Notes: a model not told the origin generated them from the sequence alone. A stretch of DNA of 64,000 nucleotides from Artemia franciscana (GCF_032884065.1 NW_027062698.1:591154-655153), one strand, 5' to 3'. Shown: positions 1 through 10,373, counted from the first letter of the stretch. Made by a program: numbers and translations.

Positions 1-303
1 AAGGTCACCAACATAGAAGTTCACTGGCGAACTGGTCAGCCATTAGTTACTGACCTTCTGAAACGTAGGAGATGGACATACCTTGGCCACGTCCTCCGTA
101 TGCCAGAGGATCGACTCCCGAATACAGATAATGATTGGCGTCCCGAGGGGAGGCGAAAAAGAGGTCGACCAAGACATACCTTACGACGACAGTACGACCG
201 AAACCTGAGAAATGCGGAGTTGTCTCTTCAACCACAGTGGGAGGATGTCATGGCTGCAGCTCACCTCCGAGATGTCTGGCGAGGTTTCGTGGACGCCCTA
301 TGA
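1..303 (+). pseudogene. LINE ORF2 C-terminal tail, 5' end outside window
   Basis: Frame +1 is open from the first base to a TGA at 301-303, with no start in view. It encodes about 100 residues. They include RRRWTYLGHVLRM and a basic GRRKRGRPRHTLRR stretch, then a tryptophan-rich end (QWEDV, VWRGF). This 'GHVLRM ... KRGRPR' tail is typical of the extreme C-terminus of many invertebrate non-LTR retrotransposon polyproteins, downstream of the reverse transcriptase. After the stop, 325-340 holds a short 'taaggtaagg' repeat of the kind that ends LINE 3' UTRs. I infer the 3' end of a LINE whose body lies left of the window. Whether the upstream part is intact cannot be seen. ORFs on the other strand here are shadows. 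Confidence 0.75.
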
Positions 304-339
304 GCCACCCCTGGCTCTGGAGGATCTAAGGTAAGGTAA

Positions 340-1265
340 GGGTGTCCCCTCAACCCAAAATTAGATTGGTTGAATTGGTGCCATTGGCTGTCATACAAGG
401 GTAGTTGTTCATACAAGAATGGTTGTTCATACAAGGATAGTTGTTCATACAAGGATGGTTGTTCATACAAAGATGGTTGTTCATACAAAGATGGTTGTTC
501 ATACAATGATGGTTGTTCATACAAGGATAGTTGTTCATACAAGGATGGTTGTTCATACAAGGATAAGGATAGTTGTTCATACAAAGAAAGTAGTTCATAC
601 AAGTATGGTTGTTCATACAAGGATGGTTGTTCATACAAGTATAGTTGTTCCCAGATTTAATACGAATCGAAAAAACGAAAAATAGACAAATTGCCCCCCT
701 CCCATATTTAATACATTTTGGTTGTTCATACAAAGATAGCAGTTCATACAAGGATGGTTGTTCATAGAAGTATAGTTGTTCCCAGATTTAATACAAATCG
801 AAAAAAAACGAAAAATAGACAAATTGCCCCCCTCCCATATTTAATACATTTTGGTTGTTCATACAAAGATAGCAGTTCATACAAGGATGGTTGTTCATAC
901 AAGGATGGTTGTTCATACAAGTATAGTTGTTCCCAGATTTAATACGAAACGAAAAAACGAAAAATAGACAAATTGCCCCCCTCCCAGATTTAATACATTT
1001 TGTCCCCTCAACCCAAAATTAGATTGGTTGAATTGGTGCCATTCGCTGTCATAAAAGGGTTGTTTTTCATACAAGAATGGTTGTTCATACAAGGATAGTT
1101 GTTCATACAAAGATGGTTGTTCATACAATGATGGTTGTTCATACAAGGATAGTTGTTCCCAGATTTGATACATTTTGTCCCCTCAGCCCAACATTTAAAT
1201 TGGTTGATTTGGCACCATTGGCCGTCATACAAGGATAGTTGTTCATACAAAGATGATTGTTCTAC
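340..1265. repeat. 18-bp minisatellite in composite higher-order repeat
   Basis: The core unit is gttgttcatacaaggatg (18 bp), repeated with small variants (aaagatg, aaggatag, aagtatag). Three modules begin with 'tgtcccctcaacccaaa' near 342, 1001 and 1177. The runs are separated by near-identical linkers (about 650-720, 780-855, 930-1002) containing 'aaatagacaaattgcccccc'. Because 18 is a multiple of three, long ORFs appear in several frames (GCSYKD and YEQPSL hexapeptides), but none has a plausible gene structure. A short relative lies at 45841-46041 and its mirror at 58402-58602, so this is an interspersed repeat. Confidence 0.85.
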
Positions 1266-1651
1266 AAATCACCCTCTTTGTCCCAGTGTCAATTTCTAAA
1301 GCCATTAATAGGCTATGGGTTATCATTATTGTTAAATGACAATCCAAATTCTTATAACCAGCCTACTTTCTGTTAGTGCTGAAGTGGTTAGCTTTTCGGA
1401 GATTTCTTGAATAGGATCTTCTATCCAAATAGCAGGATGTTGTTGCAAGCAGGTTCTGCAAATGTCCAGAATATGCAAAGTCAGTTAAATAAAGTTTTTA
1501 TTTAGACAATCTGAAATTAAAACATTATCTATTATGTCTCATTATGTCAGCTGTTATGTCTCAAATGCACTTTTCATAAGTTTAATCTCTATTCATTCAT
1601 ATCTGTTAATAATCAACAGTTTGACCAATACTCAAATATTGTTTGTCAGGC
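1266..1651. other. AT-rich intergenic stretch, nothing recognised
   Basis: No ORF, tandem repeat or known element end was seen. It leads into the LINE fossil that starts near 1652. Confidence 0.5.
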
Positions 1652-1969
1652 TATGATTACCTGGGCAGGCTCTGATTAACAAGCCTTCAATTCCAAAGGG
1701 ATAGGGTAGATATTATTAACATATTCCATATAATCAAAGGCATTGATAATATAATTACGTCTCAGTTCTTCACATTCAATGACAACAATAGGACCCATTA
1801 TCATCCACATAAATTATACCCTTCACTTGCAAAAAGAAAAATAGGCCAACATTCATTTTACAGCTGGGTCTGGAAGCCATTGAATGACCTCCCAACTGGA
1901 ACATTTCTAACAGATAATATGAAAACATTCAAAACAAAACTAGCAAAAACACATTGTGACAGTAAATAA
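1652..1969 (+). pseudogene. LINE ORF2 C-terminal fossil
   Basis: One frame from 1652 to the TAA at 1967-1969 has a single internal stop (TGA at 1673-1675). It reads YDYLGRL, stop, then LTSLQFQRDRVDIINIFHI, later KLYPSLAKRKIGQHSFYSWV and WKPLNDLPTGTFLTDNMKTF. This is the standard C-terminal pattern of CR1/Jockey-type LINE polyproteins: 'R L ... SL ... RR ... D ... Y K I', then 'F ... R ... WN LP ... FK KL'. It has no usable ATG. I infer a 5'-truncated dead insertion. The family is clear; the clade is not. Confidence 0.7.
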
Positions 1970-2488
1970 TTTTTAAATCCTTTATAGTATTATTTGTCAG
2001 TGTTTGTTGTAGTTATTGATACATTTGTTGTGACAAGATTATAGCTTATTGTATTTTTTGGATTAAAATAAAAGTAGTTTGGCCCCTACAGATTTCTATA
2101 CTAGGTCTTATCACAATCCATTTTGAGAATTTTTTATTGTATTAGTTATTTTGTGATCTGTATGCTTTCATAGTGTGCTATTTTTCATAGATTTGTTTGT
2201 ATTATGTTGTCAACATTGTCATAACTTCTTTTTTTTATCATGTTTAGTGTGGCAAGCTTGATAAAGCTTACTACATTTTGGTATTAATAATAATAATAAT
2301 AAAATAATACTGGAAATAATTTGAAAATGTAGACTACTATGAATGGAAACATAATAATAGGATTAATAGAAAAATGCTAAATTACATTTTACCTTAAATT
2401 GCAGCTTGGAGTGATATAAGGATTATCCATCCTTGTGATGCTCCATGAGAAAAAAAAAATTTGTTTGGTGTAGATTGTGGCTGTTAGA
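1970..2488. other. AT-rich spacer with short (TAA)n
   Basis: Includes a short taa-type run near 2284-2305, which may be the 3' tail of the preceding LINE fossil. No other feature was recognised. Confidence 0.5.
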
Positions 2489-2659
2489 TTAGACACTTGA
2501 GGAGGACTCTACAGCTTCCCAATTGTAAAGGAACTCCTGGCAGAGCCATTCCCTATCAAGGTGGGACTTGAACATGTCAGTTGAAGTAGCAGAAACCATT
2601 TCTTCAGAGAGCTGGTTCCACATATTGATGATTCTTTGGCTGAAGAAGTGGTTTACAAA
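2489..2659 (-). pseudogene. LINE ORF2 C-terminal fossil, opposite strand
   Basis: Read on the minus strand, the frame runs from just after a TAA (2660-2662) to a TAA at 2489-2491. It gives VNHFFSQRIINMWNQLSEEM, then VSATSTDMFKSHLDREW, then a short tail. The 'FFSQR..N.WN.L.EE.V.A.S...FKS.LD..W' pattern is a signature of LINE C-termini. The fragment is about 56 codons with no start, hence a 5'-truncated relic. It differs in sequence from the plus-strand fossil at 1652-1969, so two LINE families are represented within 1 kb. Confidence 0.7.
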
Positions 2660-3333
2660 TTAAGAATTTCATTGTTTTGCATTTTCTTTTAGTTTTTTTT
2701 TTTACATATCCTAGGGCTACATCTAAGATCAAAGGGGGGGGGGATACAGTGTTAAAAAAGTAAACATGATAGTTTTAAAAGCTAGAAAAGAAGGAGTATA
2801 TTCTAAAGTTGAACTACTAGTTTGATTTCATTTGTATGTATGTTTTCTCTATATGTGGTCAGCCACATTAAATTTACCCCCCCCCCCATCCCCACAAAAA
2901 ACAACAACAAAGAACAAGACAGATTTTGTCAGTAATGCAGAGTAAAATTCTAAATGAGAGGCTTTTGTCTATCTTAGATAGTAGTCAAAGAGGGCAAATA
3001 AAACTCAGAAATGAACCTAGAGACTTGATGATCCCCTGGGAATGAATTTTGAATAACCCCTTCCTACCCATCCCCTCAAAAAGACACTGACCTTTTACAG
3101 TCTGTGTAATAGGCCTAGCAGTTTGAGAAATTATTTGTTTAAATTGAAAACCTTAACACAGCATAAAATCCTCCTGAAATAGTAAGAACTGTGTTATCAG
3201 AAACTAGCCCTAGGCTAGTCCCAATGGAAAAGAGACCAAAAAAATTTGAACTAGGCCAAAGTGTTTTTCATCATATCCAAAAAGACTAGGTAGGCTATAA
3301 TCCTATCATCTAGCCTGGGCTAGTCTATTCTTT
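2660..3333. other. AT-rich spacer with G and C homopolymer runs
   Basis: Contains a G run near 2736-2744 and a C run near 2877-2887. No coding or element structure was recognised. Confidence 0.45.
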
Positions 3334-3963
3334 GGTAAAATTCTAGCTTAGTGACTTCTTGCTATCTCAGAAATGGGTTAGGTTAGGAAAATGAAACTTA
3401 AAGGGATGGGTCTACAGGCTAAAGTATGTCCCAAGAAGGTGTTTTGAAGTATCTACCTACTCCCTTTCCTTCTAGAGGGTCCTGACCTTTAAAATATATG
3501 TGTAATAAAAGTGAAACCTTGCAAAAAAGATCTTTTGCTTGAACGAAGTACAACAAAATTGTTTCCAGCTTCACAACTTTGCTCAATCCCTATTTATAAG
3601 GTTTTAAAGATATACAAATACATTTCCTAAATTTTGATAAAAAAAAAACAAAAAAAAAACATTGATTATGGCTGAGAATTCTATTCAAATAACAAGAATC
3701 GCATTTTCAGAACTAAAGGCAGAGAAAAATCAACTGGTAACTGAAAATTAAGGTGAAATGTTGTTTTGTCGAAATTTAAATAGGTATAGACCTGTCATGT
3801 AGGGAAATTTCAGGGCCCTCTAGAAAGAGAGGGAGTGGAGGTTGGTACTTTAAAATACCTTTCCAGGCCATACTTTAATCTGTAGACCCATCCCTGTAAG
3901 TTTTATTTTCCTAAACTAACCCCTTTCCAAGATAGCAAGAAGTCACTAAGCTAGAATTTTACC
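3334..3963. mobile_element. Fold-back element with ~150-bp inverted arms
   Basis: The left arm starts 'ggtaaaattctag' at 3334 and the right arm ends with its complement 'ctagaattttacc' at 3963. The arms share the 'gacttcttgctatct', 'gggatgggtctacagg' and 'ctctagaggg' blocks in mirror order. Between them lies about 330 bp of AT-rich non-coding sequence. The same family occurs at 9306-10373. There is no ORF, so it is non-autonomous if mobile. No clear target-site duplication was found. Confidence 0.7.
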
Positions 3964-4464
3964 CAATCTTCTAATCCACAGCAATGAGGAAGGGGTAGCT
4001 TGATATCATTTTCCAGGGTTATATTTTAGGTTATTTCTGAAAGTTACCTTCATCTAACTCAGCTAGGTTTCTTTCCAAAGCACAAAAAAGCCAGTTAACT
4101 AGAACTTTACTGCAGTATAGGTGTAGTCTAGGGCTATATCTGGCCCACTAGCCCTGGGGTCAGGGGGTTTCCATGTTAGCAGGCCATTACAGGCACACCT
4201 GTAATCACTAGCCAACTATTATGTCTGAGAGTATAGATTGAGAATTCAAAGGATGAAATTCTTTTTCTGGTAAATAGGCTTAGCCTACAGCAGATTCTAC
4301 ATCTGATTTGATTTACATATCAAACTTAAAGCCTTGAAATAGATCATGAAGTGATATTTTTTGAAAACCTTAATCAGGAAAACAGACTAGGACCCACATC
4401 AACTTTTTTATCTGATTCTCTTTAGATTTCAAAGTAACCTTAACCTAACTGTAAGGCCTATCGT
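3964..4464. other. Spacer between fold-back element and LINE-1
   Basis: Non-coding, with no recognised repeat. It ends at the simple-repeat tail of LINE-1. Confidence 0.45.
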
Positions 4465-4677
4465 ATCAATCAATTCAATCAATCAATCAATTTATTCAAA
4501 AAGAAAAGAAAACACATAACAACAATAATAATAAAGATCCTAGAAGCGAACTTGTTAAGGACCAAAACAACAAAAAATTGTAAATGAAAAAGAGAGAGAA
4601 GAAAAAAAAAAGAAAAAAAAAAAGAGAAAACAAGGGTAATTAAAGCAAATTGAACAAACATTTAGAGAAATATAATA

Positions 4678-7600
4678 TCAAGATTTTAGTACATTATTAT
4701 ATAGCGTCCGAAAACTTGTAGATAGCTCGACACTGGAGGGTATTACATTCCATTGAATTATAGATTTATAAATTGGGGATCGCTGTGCGGAACTAGAGAT
4801 ACACCTGGGGACAATGAAGGAACGGTTGGATGAACGGAGACAGTGGCCTTCAGAATTATTACTATTAAAATAAGTTAATAAGTGGGGAGGAAGATTTTTA
4901 TGGTAAGCGGAATATGCAAGGGATAGATTTAACTTTTTGATGATTTGTTCAAAAGGGATAATACCAAAATCGGAGTACAAGTCCTTGGTGGGATATAGTC
5001 GTGGCAACCGAAAAACTGCTTTGACGGCACGGTTTTGAGCAGATTTTAATTTATTGGTAACTGAAGGATAAGTATTGCCCCATACAGATCCGCAGTATGA
5101 GATATATGGGTAAATAAAAGAATAATAAAGGGTGACAAGGATATCGAGAGGAAGAAAATAATTCACACGATTAATTATACTTACCTGTCGCAAAATTATG
5201 GCTCTAACATAGGACACATGTGTTGCAAATGATAGGCAGGAGTCTATGTGGACACCAAGAAACTTGGCAACTTCGACCTGTGGGAGGAGATTGGTAGAAT
5301 ATTTTAGGCCAAGTGCTGGCTGAACTTCATTTTTTTTGTAAGGGGTTTGAAATAATACCACCTGACTTTTCTTGCTGTTAATGGTCATGCAGTTAACGAG
5401 ACACCACTCCTGTACTCTATTCAGAAGGGTTTGAGTAGAGGTGACGACGGATGGTAAATTAGGACCGGTGATGAAAAAGTTGCTATCGTCAGCAAAAAGT
5501 ACTGGGTGCACTGATGGGCCCAGGTCCGTAATCAAATCATTAATATAAAGGAGAAAAAGTATTGGACCAAGAACAGAGCCCTGTGGGACGCCCCTCCGGA
5601 CAGGTAGGGGATGTGAAGTCACCCCGCCCAGTCTCACACTCTGTACTCTACCAGAGAGATAAGAGCCGAACCATGAGAAAGGAACTCCGCGAATCCCTAG
5701 GTTATTGAGTTTACTTAATAAAACACTGTGATCAACCGTGTCAAAGGCCTTTGAAAAATCCAGAAATAAGCCCAATACAGTATTTTTAAAGTCAAGGTGG
5801 GAACGTATAAACTGTGTGGCGTCTATTAGTGCATGAGCAGTTGAAAATTTGGCACGGAAGCCATATTGATGAGGAGAAATCAACGAATCTGATGACTGAT
5901 TCCCAAATACAAAGGGAGAAAGACGTCGGAATATAATTCTCTCGAGCACCTTAGATATAACTGGGAGAAGTGAGATTGGACGATAATTGCTTATCTCAGA
6001 CGGATCGCCTTTTTTATGAATCGGGATAACAATTGCTGATTTAAATATTTCTGGGAAGACTCCATTGGTCATAGACAGGTTTGCTATGTGCACAATGGGT
6101 TCACAAATATAGGAAGATACGGCCCTAAGAAGCTTATTACTTATGCCAAAGAAGTCAGGTGTACTACTATTAGAGAGAGATACGATAACTTGAAGCACCT
6201 CTTTGCGATCAGTTGGAGAGAAAAACATGGATCTGGGATTCTTGCTAGGGTGTACTGACTGTGAGAAGGAACAGGAGTTAGCATTTGGAATATTAGTGAA
6301 ATAATTATTAAAAGCATCCGGTACTAAAATTGGGTCAATTAATCTGCCACTGATGTCCCTAAGATTAATAGGAACAGATCTTGAATTCCTTTTTTTTGAA
6401 AGGATTTCATTTATTGTAGACCAAATTTTTTGCAAGTTCCCTTTGCAGTGAGAGATTTTTGAATAATAATAATTTTTCTTTGCTTCCCGGATGAGTTTGG
6501 TATATATGTTTTTGTATTTTTTATAATTAGTCAGGTCAATAACGCTACTGGTTTTGCAAGCTAACTTATATAGGTCATTTTTTCGGTATGAAGAGATTAT
6601 CAGGCTATTTGACATCCAGGGGCGTATATGGGTAGTTTTTCGGTTTGATTTACGAACTGGAAAGGTTGAACTAATAAGATCCCTCAATCCCTGTGTGAAA
6701 CTACTTGTGGCTGAATTAACATCCTGACAATCCAAAGTCTTGGACCAGTCGAAGGATTTCAAACAATCCGTGAACCGGTTCATATTCACAGTATTATATA
6801 TTCTATTAGACGTAGGGGTATTAGTTCTACGGGGTTGAGTAGCTGATAGGGAGGGTAAGGAAAGATAGATTGGAAAGTGATCTGACAGGTCAGAAAATAT
6901 TATTTTGGAGGACAGGTGGTTTCCCAGGGAAGTGGATACAAAAATGTTATCAATTAAAGTAGCGGTAGACCTCATGGGATCAACTCTAGTAGGAAAAAGG
7001 ATTGTGGGAAGAAGACCACTTGAGGTAAATGTTTCAAAGAAGGTATCACTATCATTGTTATTGCTAACATTTAATAAATTACAATTGAAGTCCCCAAAAA
7101 CTATTGCCTTCTTTTGTGGTAAATTAATAAAACTAGAAAAATCATCAAACTGATTACAAAAGAAAGGTGTCGGAAATGAGGGTGGTTTATAAAATAACGA
7201 AAAAATAAAAGAATTCTCGTCTACACTTATGTCGACGATTATTGAATAAATGCATCTATTATTTATAGGTTGCGAGAACAAGAATTCACAATCGAATAGT
7301 CTGGTGAATTTTAGACTTGATCGGATGTAAAGAGAAATGCCGCCAGAGGACTTGGTTAATTTTCTTTCAATATGAATAGCTTGAAAGCCAGTGAGGGAAA
7401 ATTCATTAGTATCATCAATTTCTGAAAGCCACGTCTCCGTTATTCCAATTACGTCGAAAGGGCAGTAACCATTTGTTAAAATTAAATCTTTAAAATTAGC
7501 CCACTTATCCCGTATGCTTCTGATATTAAAGCAAATTACATTAAGTTTGGTCTCTTCCATTAGCTTAGGTTTCACATTTTTCACAAAATCAAAAGTGTCG

Positions 7601-7773
7601 AGATATTTACAGTTAATTTGGTTTAAAGGGCTATCGGGGCTAGCTAAGGTGTTGGTGGACAGATTAGTTTGGTCATCGTAATAATTAAAAACAACATTAT
7701 TGCACAGTGACAAATTATTAAGAAAAGTAAAATCTTGTAAAGTACTTGTACTTGTGTTTGTTTGACTGTTCAT
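4678..7773 (-). CDS. LINE-1 ORF2: APE endonuclease and reverse transcriptase
   Basis: An intact 1031-residue polyprotein that would nick target DNA and copy its own RNA at the nick (target-primed reverse transcription). The apurinic-like endonuclease lies at about residues 75-310, with N83 in CFNIRS, TETW 112-115, GDFN 227-230 and SDHFP 297-301. The reverse transcriptase spans about 570-850, with LFLDFSKAFD 669-678, GVPQGSVLGP 728-737 and the catalytic FADD 760-763. The C-terminus has the usual LINE tail. No RNase H motif was seen. The ATG at 7773 overlaps the ORF1 stop as ATGA, so translation probably depends on ORF1 termination. Length and motifs fit the Jockey/CR1 group. Confidence 0.93.
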   Translation of the reverse strand: MNSQTNTSTSTLQDFTFLNNLSLCNNVVFNYYDDQTNLSTNTLASPDSPLNQINCKYLDTFDFVKNVKPKLMEETKLNVICFNIRSIRDKWANFKDLILTNGYCPFDVIGITETWLSEIDDTNEFSLTGFQAIHIERKLTKSSGGISLYIRSSLKFTRLFDCEFLFSQPINNRCIYSIIVDISVDENSFIFSLFYKPPSFPTPFFCNQFDDFSSFINLPQKKAIVFGDFNCNLLNVSNNNDSDTFFETFTSSGLLPTILFPTRVDPMRSTATLIDNIFVSTSLGNHLSSKIIFSDLSDHFPIYLSLPSLSATQPRRTNTPTSNRIYNTVNMNRFTDCLKSFDWSKTLDCQDVNSATSSFTQGLRDLISSTFPVRKSNRKTTHIRPWMSNSLIISSYRKNDLYKLACKTSSVIDLTNYKKYKNIYTKLIREAKKNYYYSKISHCKGNLQKIWSTINEILSKKRNSRSVPINLRDISGRLIDPILVPDAFNNYFTNIPNANSCSFSQSVHPSKNPRSMFFSPTDRKEVLQVIVSLSNSSTPDFFGISNKLLRAVSSYICEPIVHIANLSMTNGVFPEIFKSAIVIPIHKKGDPSEISNYRPISLLPVISKVLERIIFRRLSPFVFGNQSSDSLISPHQYGFRAKFSTAHALIDATQFIRSHLDFKNTVLGLFLDFSKAFDTVDHSVLLSKLNNLGIRGVPFSWFGSYLSGRVQSVRLGGVTSHPLPVRRGVPQGSVLGPILFLLYINDLITDLGPSVHPVLFADDSNFFITGPNLPSVVTSTQTLLNRVQEWCLVNCMTINSKKSQVVLFQTPYKKNEVQPALGLKYSTNLLPQVEVAKFLGVHIDSCLSFATHVSYVRAIILRQVSIINRVNYFLPLDILVTLYYSFIYPYISYCGSVWGNTYPSVTNKLKSAQNRAVKAVFRLPRLYPTKDLYSDFGIIPFEQIIKKLNLSLAYSAYHKNLPPHLLTYFNSNNSEGHCLRSSNRSFIVPRCISSSAQRSPIYKSIIQWNVIPSSVELSTSFRTLYNNVLKS

Positions 7774-8849
7774 TTTTTAAGCAGTAGTTTCTGTGCTTCT
7801 GGACATTTATACGAATAACAGGGGTGGTCGGAGGAGCCACAGAGAGCACATTTCATGACAAGTTGACACGGGTTTTCTTTGGAGTTCTGGTGGTCACCAG
7901 CACATTTAGAGCATCTCGGGGAAGCTTTACAGTTATTCGCAGTATGGCCGTAGCACTGGCATTTGTAGCACTGGGTAGGCAAAAACTTGTACTCAGTTAT
8001 AGGTAGACGCTCGTAACCAATAACAAGGGGATTCTCAGTGGCATAGTTTAGGTGGTCACGTGACTCAAACTTTAATCGAAAAGACCTCGTACTTCCTAAC
8101 TGAACAACTTCTATACAGTTATTAGCGAGATCACATAGGTCACTTTTAGATGTTCCGTCAGGCACTCGGCGTACTATACCGAAAAAGGCAGGACTCTTCA
8201 CTTTAGCATTCATGGATTGGTCTACTTTGCTTAATGCATCTGCCAAAGTATTGGCGACACCCTTGTCCGACAGAACTACTTGCCATGCATCCCTCCTAGG
8301 CCTCAAAACAACTATGCTTGAACTGACACCCCCACAAGCTTTATCCAGGAAATCTTTTCGAGCGTCAGGATTATTCAAGTTTTTTGGTGGATTTTTCACA
8401 ATAACTGAATAGGACGGTTTTGCGGGTGGGGGAGGTTTCATATCAGGAATAGTTTGCACGACTGACCTTGCTTTATGGTGCTCAGCGAAGCTTTTAAATT
8501 CCATGTAGAGTTCATTAACCTTTCGAGTTAACGTAGCTGTTGTCTCCCCTGGCACACATGGGACCTGATCTGGCTCGAAAATCAGATACTGAGGTAGGCT
8601 GATCTTTTTCTCATCACAAAGATCAAAGGCTCGAACCATATCACTTACATTATCAGTCACTTTGGGGCGCTCAGTTACCCTAGTAATAGAGGCGTCAGCC
8701 CACAAAATCTTCTTTGCTTCAATTAACATATCTCCTTTGAAAAAATCGCAAGCAATTTTTACAATATTATCAGCTGAACAACCTGCATTTCTAGCCCGTG
8801 AAATGAAATTCAACACGGGATTCAAGACAAGTCTTTCACCTGGCATCAT
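7770..8849 (-). CDS. LINE-1 ORF1: gag-like nucleic-acid-binding protein
   Basis: An intact 359-residue protein expected to coat the element RNA and form the ribonucleoprotein with ORF2. It has three zinc knuckles near the C-terminus: CYKCQCYGHTANNC (294-307), CSKC..DH.....C (313-328) and CALCGSSDH...Y.C (about 334-349). The N-terminal half resembles no catalytic domain; the middle, around residues 150-290, fits the folded RNA-binding part of Jockey-type gag proteins. Two ATGs are adjacent (8847-8849 and 8844-8846); the first is used here. The stop overlaps the ORF2 start by ATGA. Confidence 0.9.
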   Translation of the reverse strand: MMPGERLVLNPVLNFISRARNAGCSADNIVKIACDFFKGDMLIEAKKILWADASITRVTERPKVTDNVSDMVRAFDLCDEKKISLPQYLIFEPDQVPCVPGETTATLTRKVNELYMEFKSFAEHHKARSVVQTIPDMKPPPPAKPSYSVIVKNPPKNLNNPDARKDFLDKACGGVSSSIVVLRPRRDAWQVVLSDKGVANTLADALSKVDQSMNAKVKSPAFFGIVRRVPDGTSKSDLCDLANNCIEVVQLGSTRSFRLKFESRDHLNYATENPLVIGYERLPITEYKFLPTQCYKCQCYGHTANNCKASPRCSKCAGDHQNSKENPCQLVMKCALCGSSDHPCYSYKCPEAQKLLLKK

Positions 8850-8880
8850 CCGGTGAAATGATCAAATTTCATCAAAATTC

Positions 8881-8893
8881 GTGGGCGGGGCCA
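8881..8893 (-). promoter_or_regulatory. GC box in LINE-1 5' UTR
   Basis: The plus strand reads gtgggcggggcc, an Sp1-like GC box, 32-44 bp upstream of the ORF1 start. LINEs of this type use internal promoters near their 5' end, so this may be part of one. The assignment rests on the motif alone. Confidence 0.35.
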
Positions 8894-8956
8894 CAATAGT
8901 TGTCAGTAAAAGCAATAGCAAATCAGGTAGTAATACTCACAAGATATATATTCAGA

Positions 8957-9126
8957 AGTTGCGTACACAATTTTAATTATCCAAAATCCAATTATTCAAA
9001 GCAAATTGTTAACAGCCCGTTACACAACTTAAATAGTTGCGTACACGATTTTAATTATCCAATTATCAAAAGCAAATTGTTCACAGCACTATATAGCATT
9101 GTACACAATTTCAATAGTTGCGCAAT
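8957..9126. repeat. Short tandem repeat, ~77-83 bp period
   Basis: The phrase agttgcgtacac recurs at about 8957 and 9034, with decayed forms at 9097 and 9115. Each is followed by 'attttaattatcc' and 'agcaaattgtt'. About two and a half units lie just upstream of LINE-1. They could be part of a repeated 5' UTR/promoter, as in some LINEs, or unrelated host DNA. Confidence 0.6.
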
Positions 9127-9305
9127 GAAATAAATATCCAAACAATAATCCTCTGTAAGTTAACCAACCAATATAAACTGGTTTTCATCCATATAGGTCA
9201 AAGACTGAATGATGTTGTGTTTGAGAACAATATTTAATAAGGAATAGCCTAGCCTATTGTGCTATTCCTGTTTTACCAAAAGGATAGATCTATAGCATTT
9301 ATCTA

Positions 9306-10373
9306 GGTAAAATTCTAGTTAATTGACTTCTTGCTATCTTGGAAAGGGTTTAGGTTAGGAAAATGAAACTTTCAGGGATGGGTCTACAGGCTAAAGTAGG
9401 TCCCAGGAAGGTATTTTAAATCACCCACCTCCACTCCTTCTGCCTCTAGAGGGCCCTGAAATTTGCCTACATGACAGGTCTATACCTATTGAAATTTTGA
9501 CAAAGCAACATTTTACCTTAATTTTTGGTAAAATTCTAGTTAATTGACTTCAAGCTATCTCAGAAAGGGTTTAGGTTAGGAAAATGAAATTTTCAGAGAT
9601 GAATCTACAGACTAAAGTATGTCCTGGGAAGGTATTTTGAAGCAATTACCTCCACTCCTTCTCCCTCTAGAGGGCCCTGACCTTTGATGACCTTTAAAAA
9701 TATGTGTGTTATAAAAGTGAAACCATGCAAAATAGATCTTCTGCTTAATTGAAGTACAAAAAATTGTTTTCAGCTTCATAACTTTGCTCAATTCTATTTT
9801 ATAAGGTTTTAAAGATAGGCAAATACATTTCCTAAATTAAAAAAAAAAAAAACATTGATATGGCTCAAAATTCTATTCAAATAACAGGAATTGCATTTTC
9901 AGAACTAAAGGCAAAGAAAAAGCAACTAGTAACCAAAAATTAAGGTAAAATGTTGTTTTGTCAAAATTTCAATAGGTACAGACCTGTCTTGTAGGCAAAT
10001 TTCAGGGCGCTCTAGAGGGAGAAGGAGTGGAGGTAGGTACTTTAAAATACCTTCCAAATTTAGGAAATGATTTTGAATTTATTTAAAACCTTATAAAATG
10101 GAATTTAGTAAAGTTATGAAGCTGAAAACAATTTTGTTGTACTTCAGTTAAGCAGAAGATAGGCTATATTTTGCAACATTTCACTTTTATAACACACATA
10201 TTTTTAAAGGTCATCAAAGGTCAGGGCCCTCTAGAGGGAGAAGGAGTGGAGGTAGTTGCTTCAAAATACCTTCCCGGACACACTTTAGTCTGTAGATTCA
10301 TCCCTGAAAGTTTCATTGTCCTAACCTAAACCCTTTCTGAGATAGCAAGAAGTCAATTAACTAAAATTTTACC
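9306..10373. mobile_element. Nested fold-back repeat cluster
   Basis: Same family as 3334-3963. Two forward arms begin 'ggtaaaattctagttaa' at 9306 and about 9533. Their complements follow at about 9930-10070 and 10080-10373, ending 'ctaaaattttacc'. The inner part of the first left arm (with 'gacaggtctatacc') is itself the complement of 9930-9995. This suggests one fold-back inserted in, or rearranged with, another. No coding capacity. Confidence 0.65.

Larger units (their letters stand above)
4465..8893 (-). mobile_element. LINE-1: apparently complete non-LTR retrotransposon
   Basis: The element is on the minus strand. It has a short 5' UTR with a GC-rich box at 8881-8893, ORF1 (7770-8849), ORF2 (4678-7773), a ~185-bp 3' UTR and a 3' tail of ttga-type repeats (4465-4492 on the plus strand). 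Gag-like ORF1 with three zinc knuckles plus APE endonuclease and reverse transcriptase, without RNase H, places it in the Jockey/CR1 superfamily. Both ORFs are open throughout. That suggests a young, possibly mobile copy. The 5' boundary is inferred, and no target-site duplication was identified. Confidence 0.8.

Noticed and set aside
261..942. ORFs rich in YEQPSL, CMNNHP or GCSYKD
   Set aside because: All frames of an 18-bp minisatellite stay open; no gene structure.
340..1265. Possible CRISPR array
   Set aside because: Units are contiguous with no unique spacers, and the sequence is eukaryotic.
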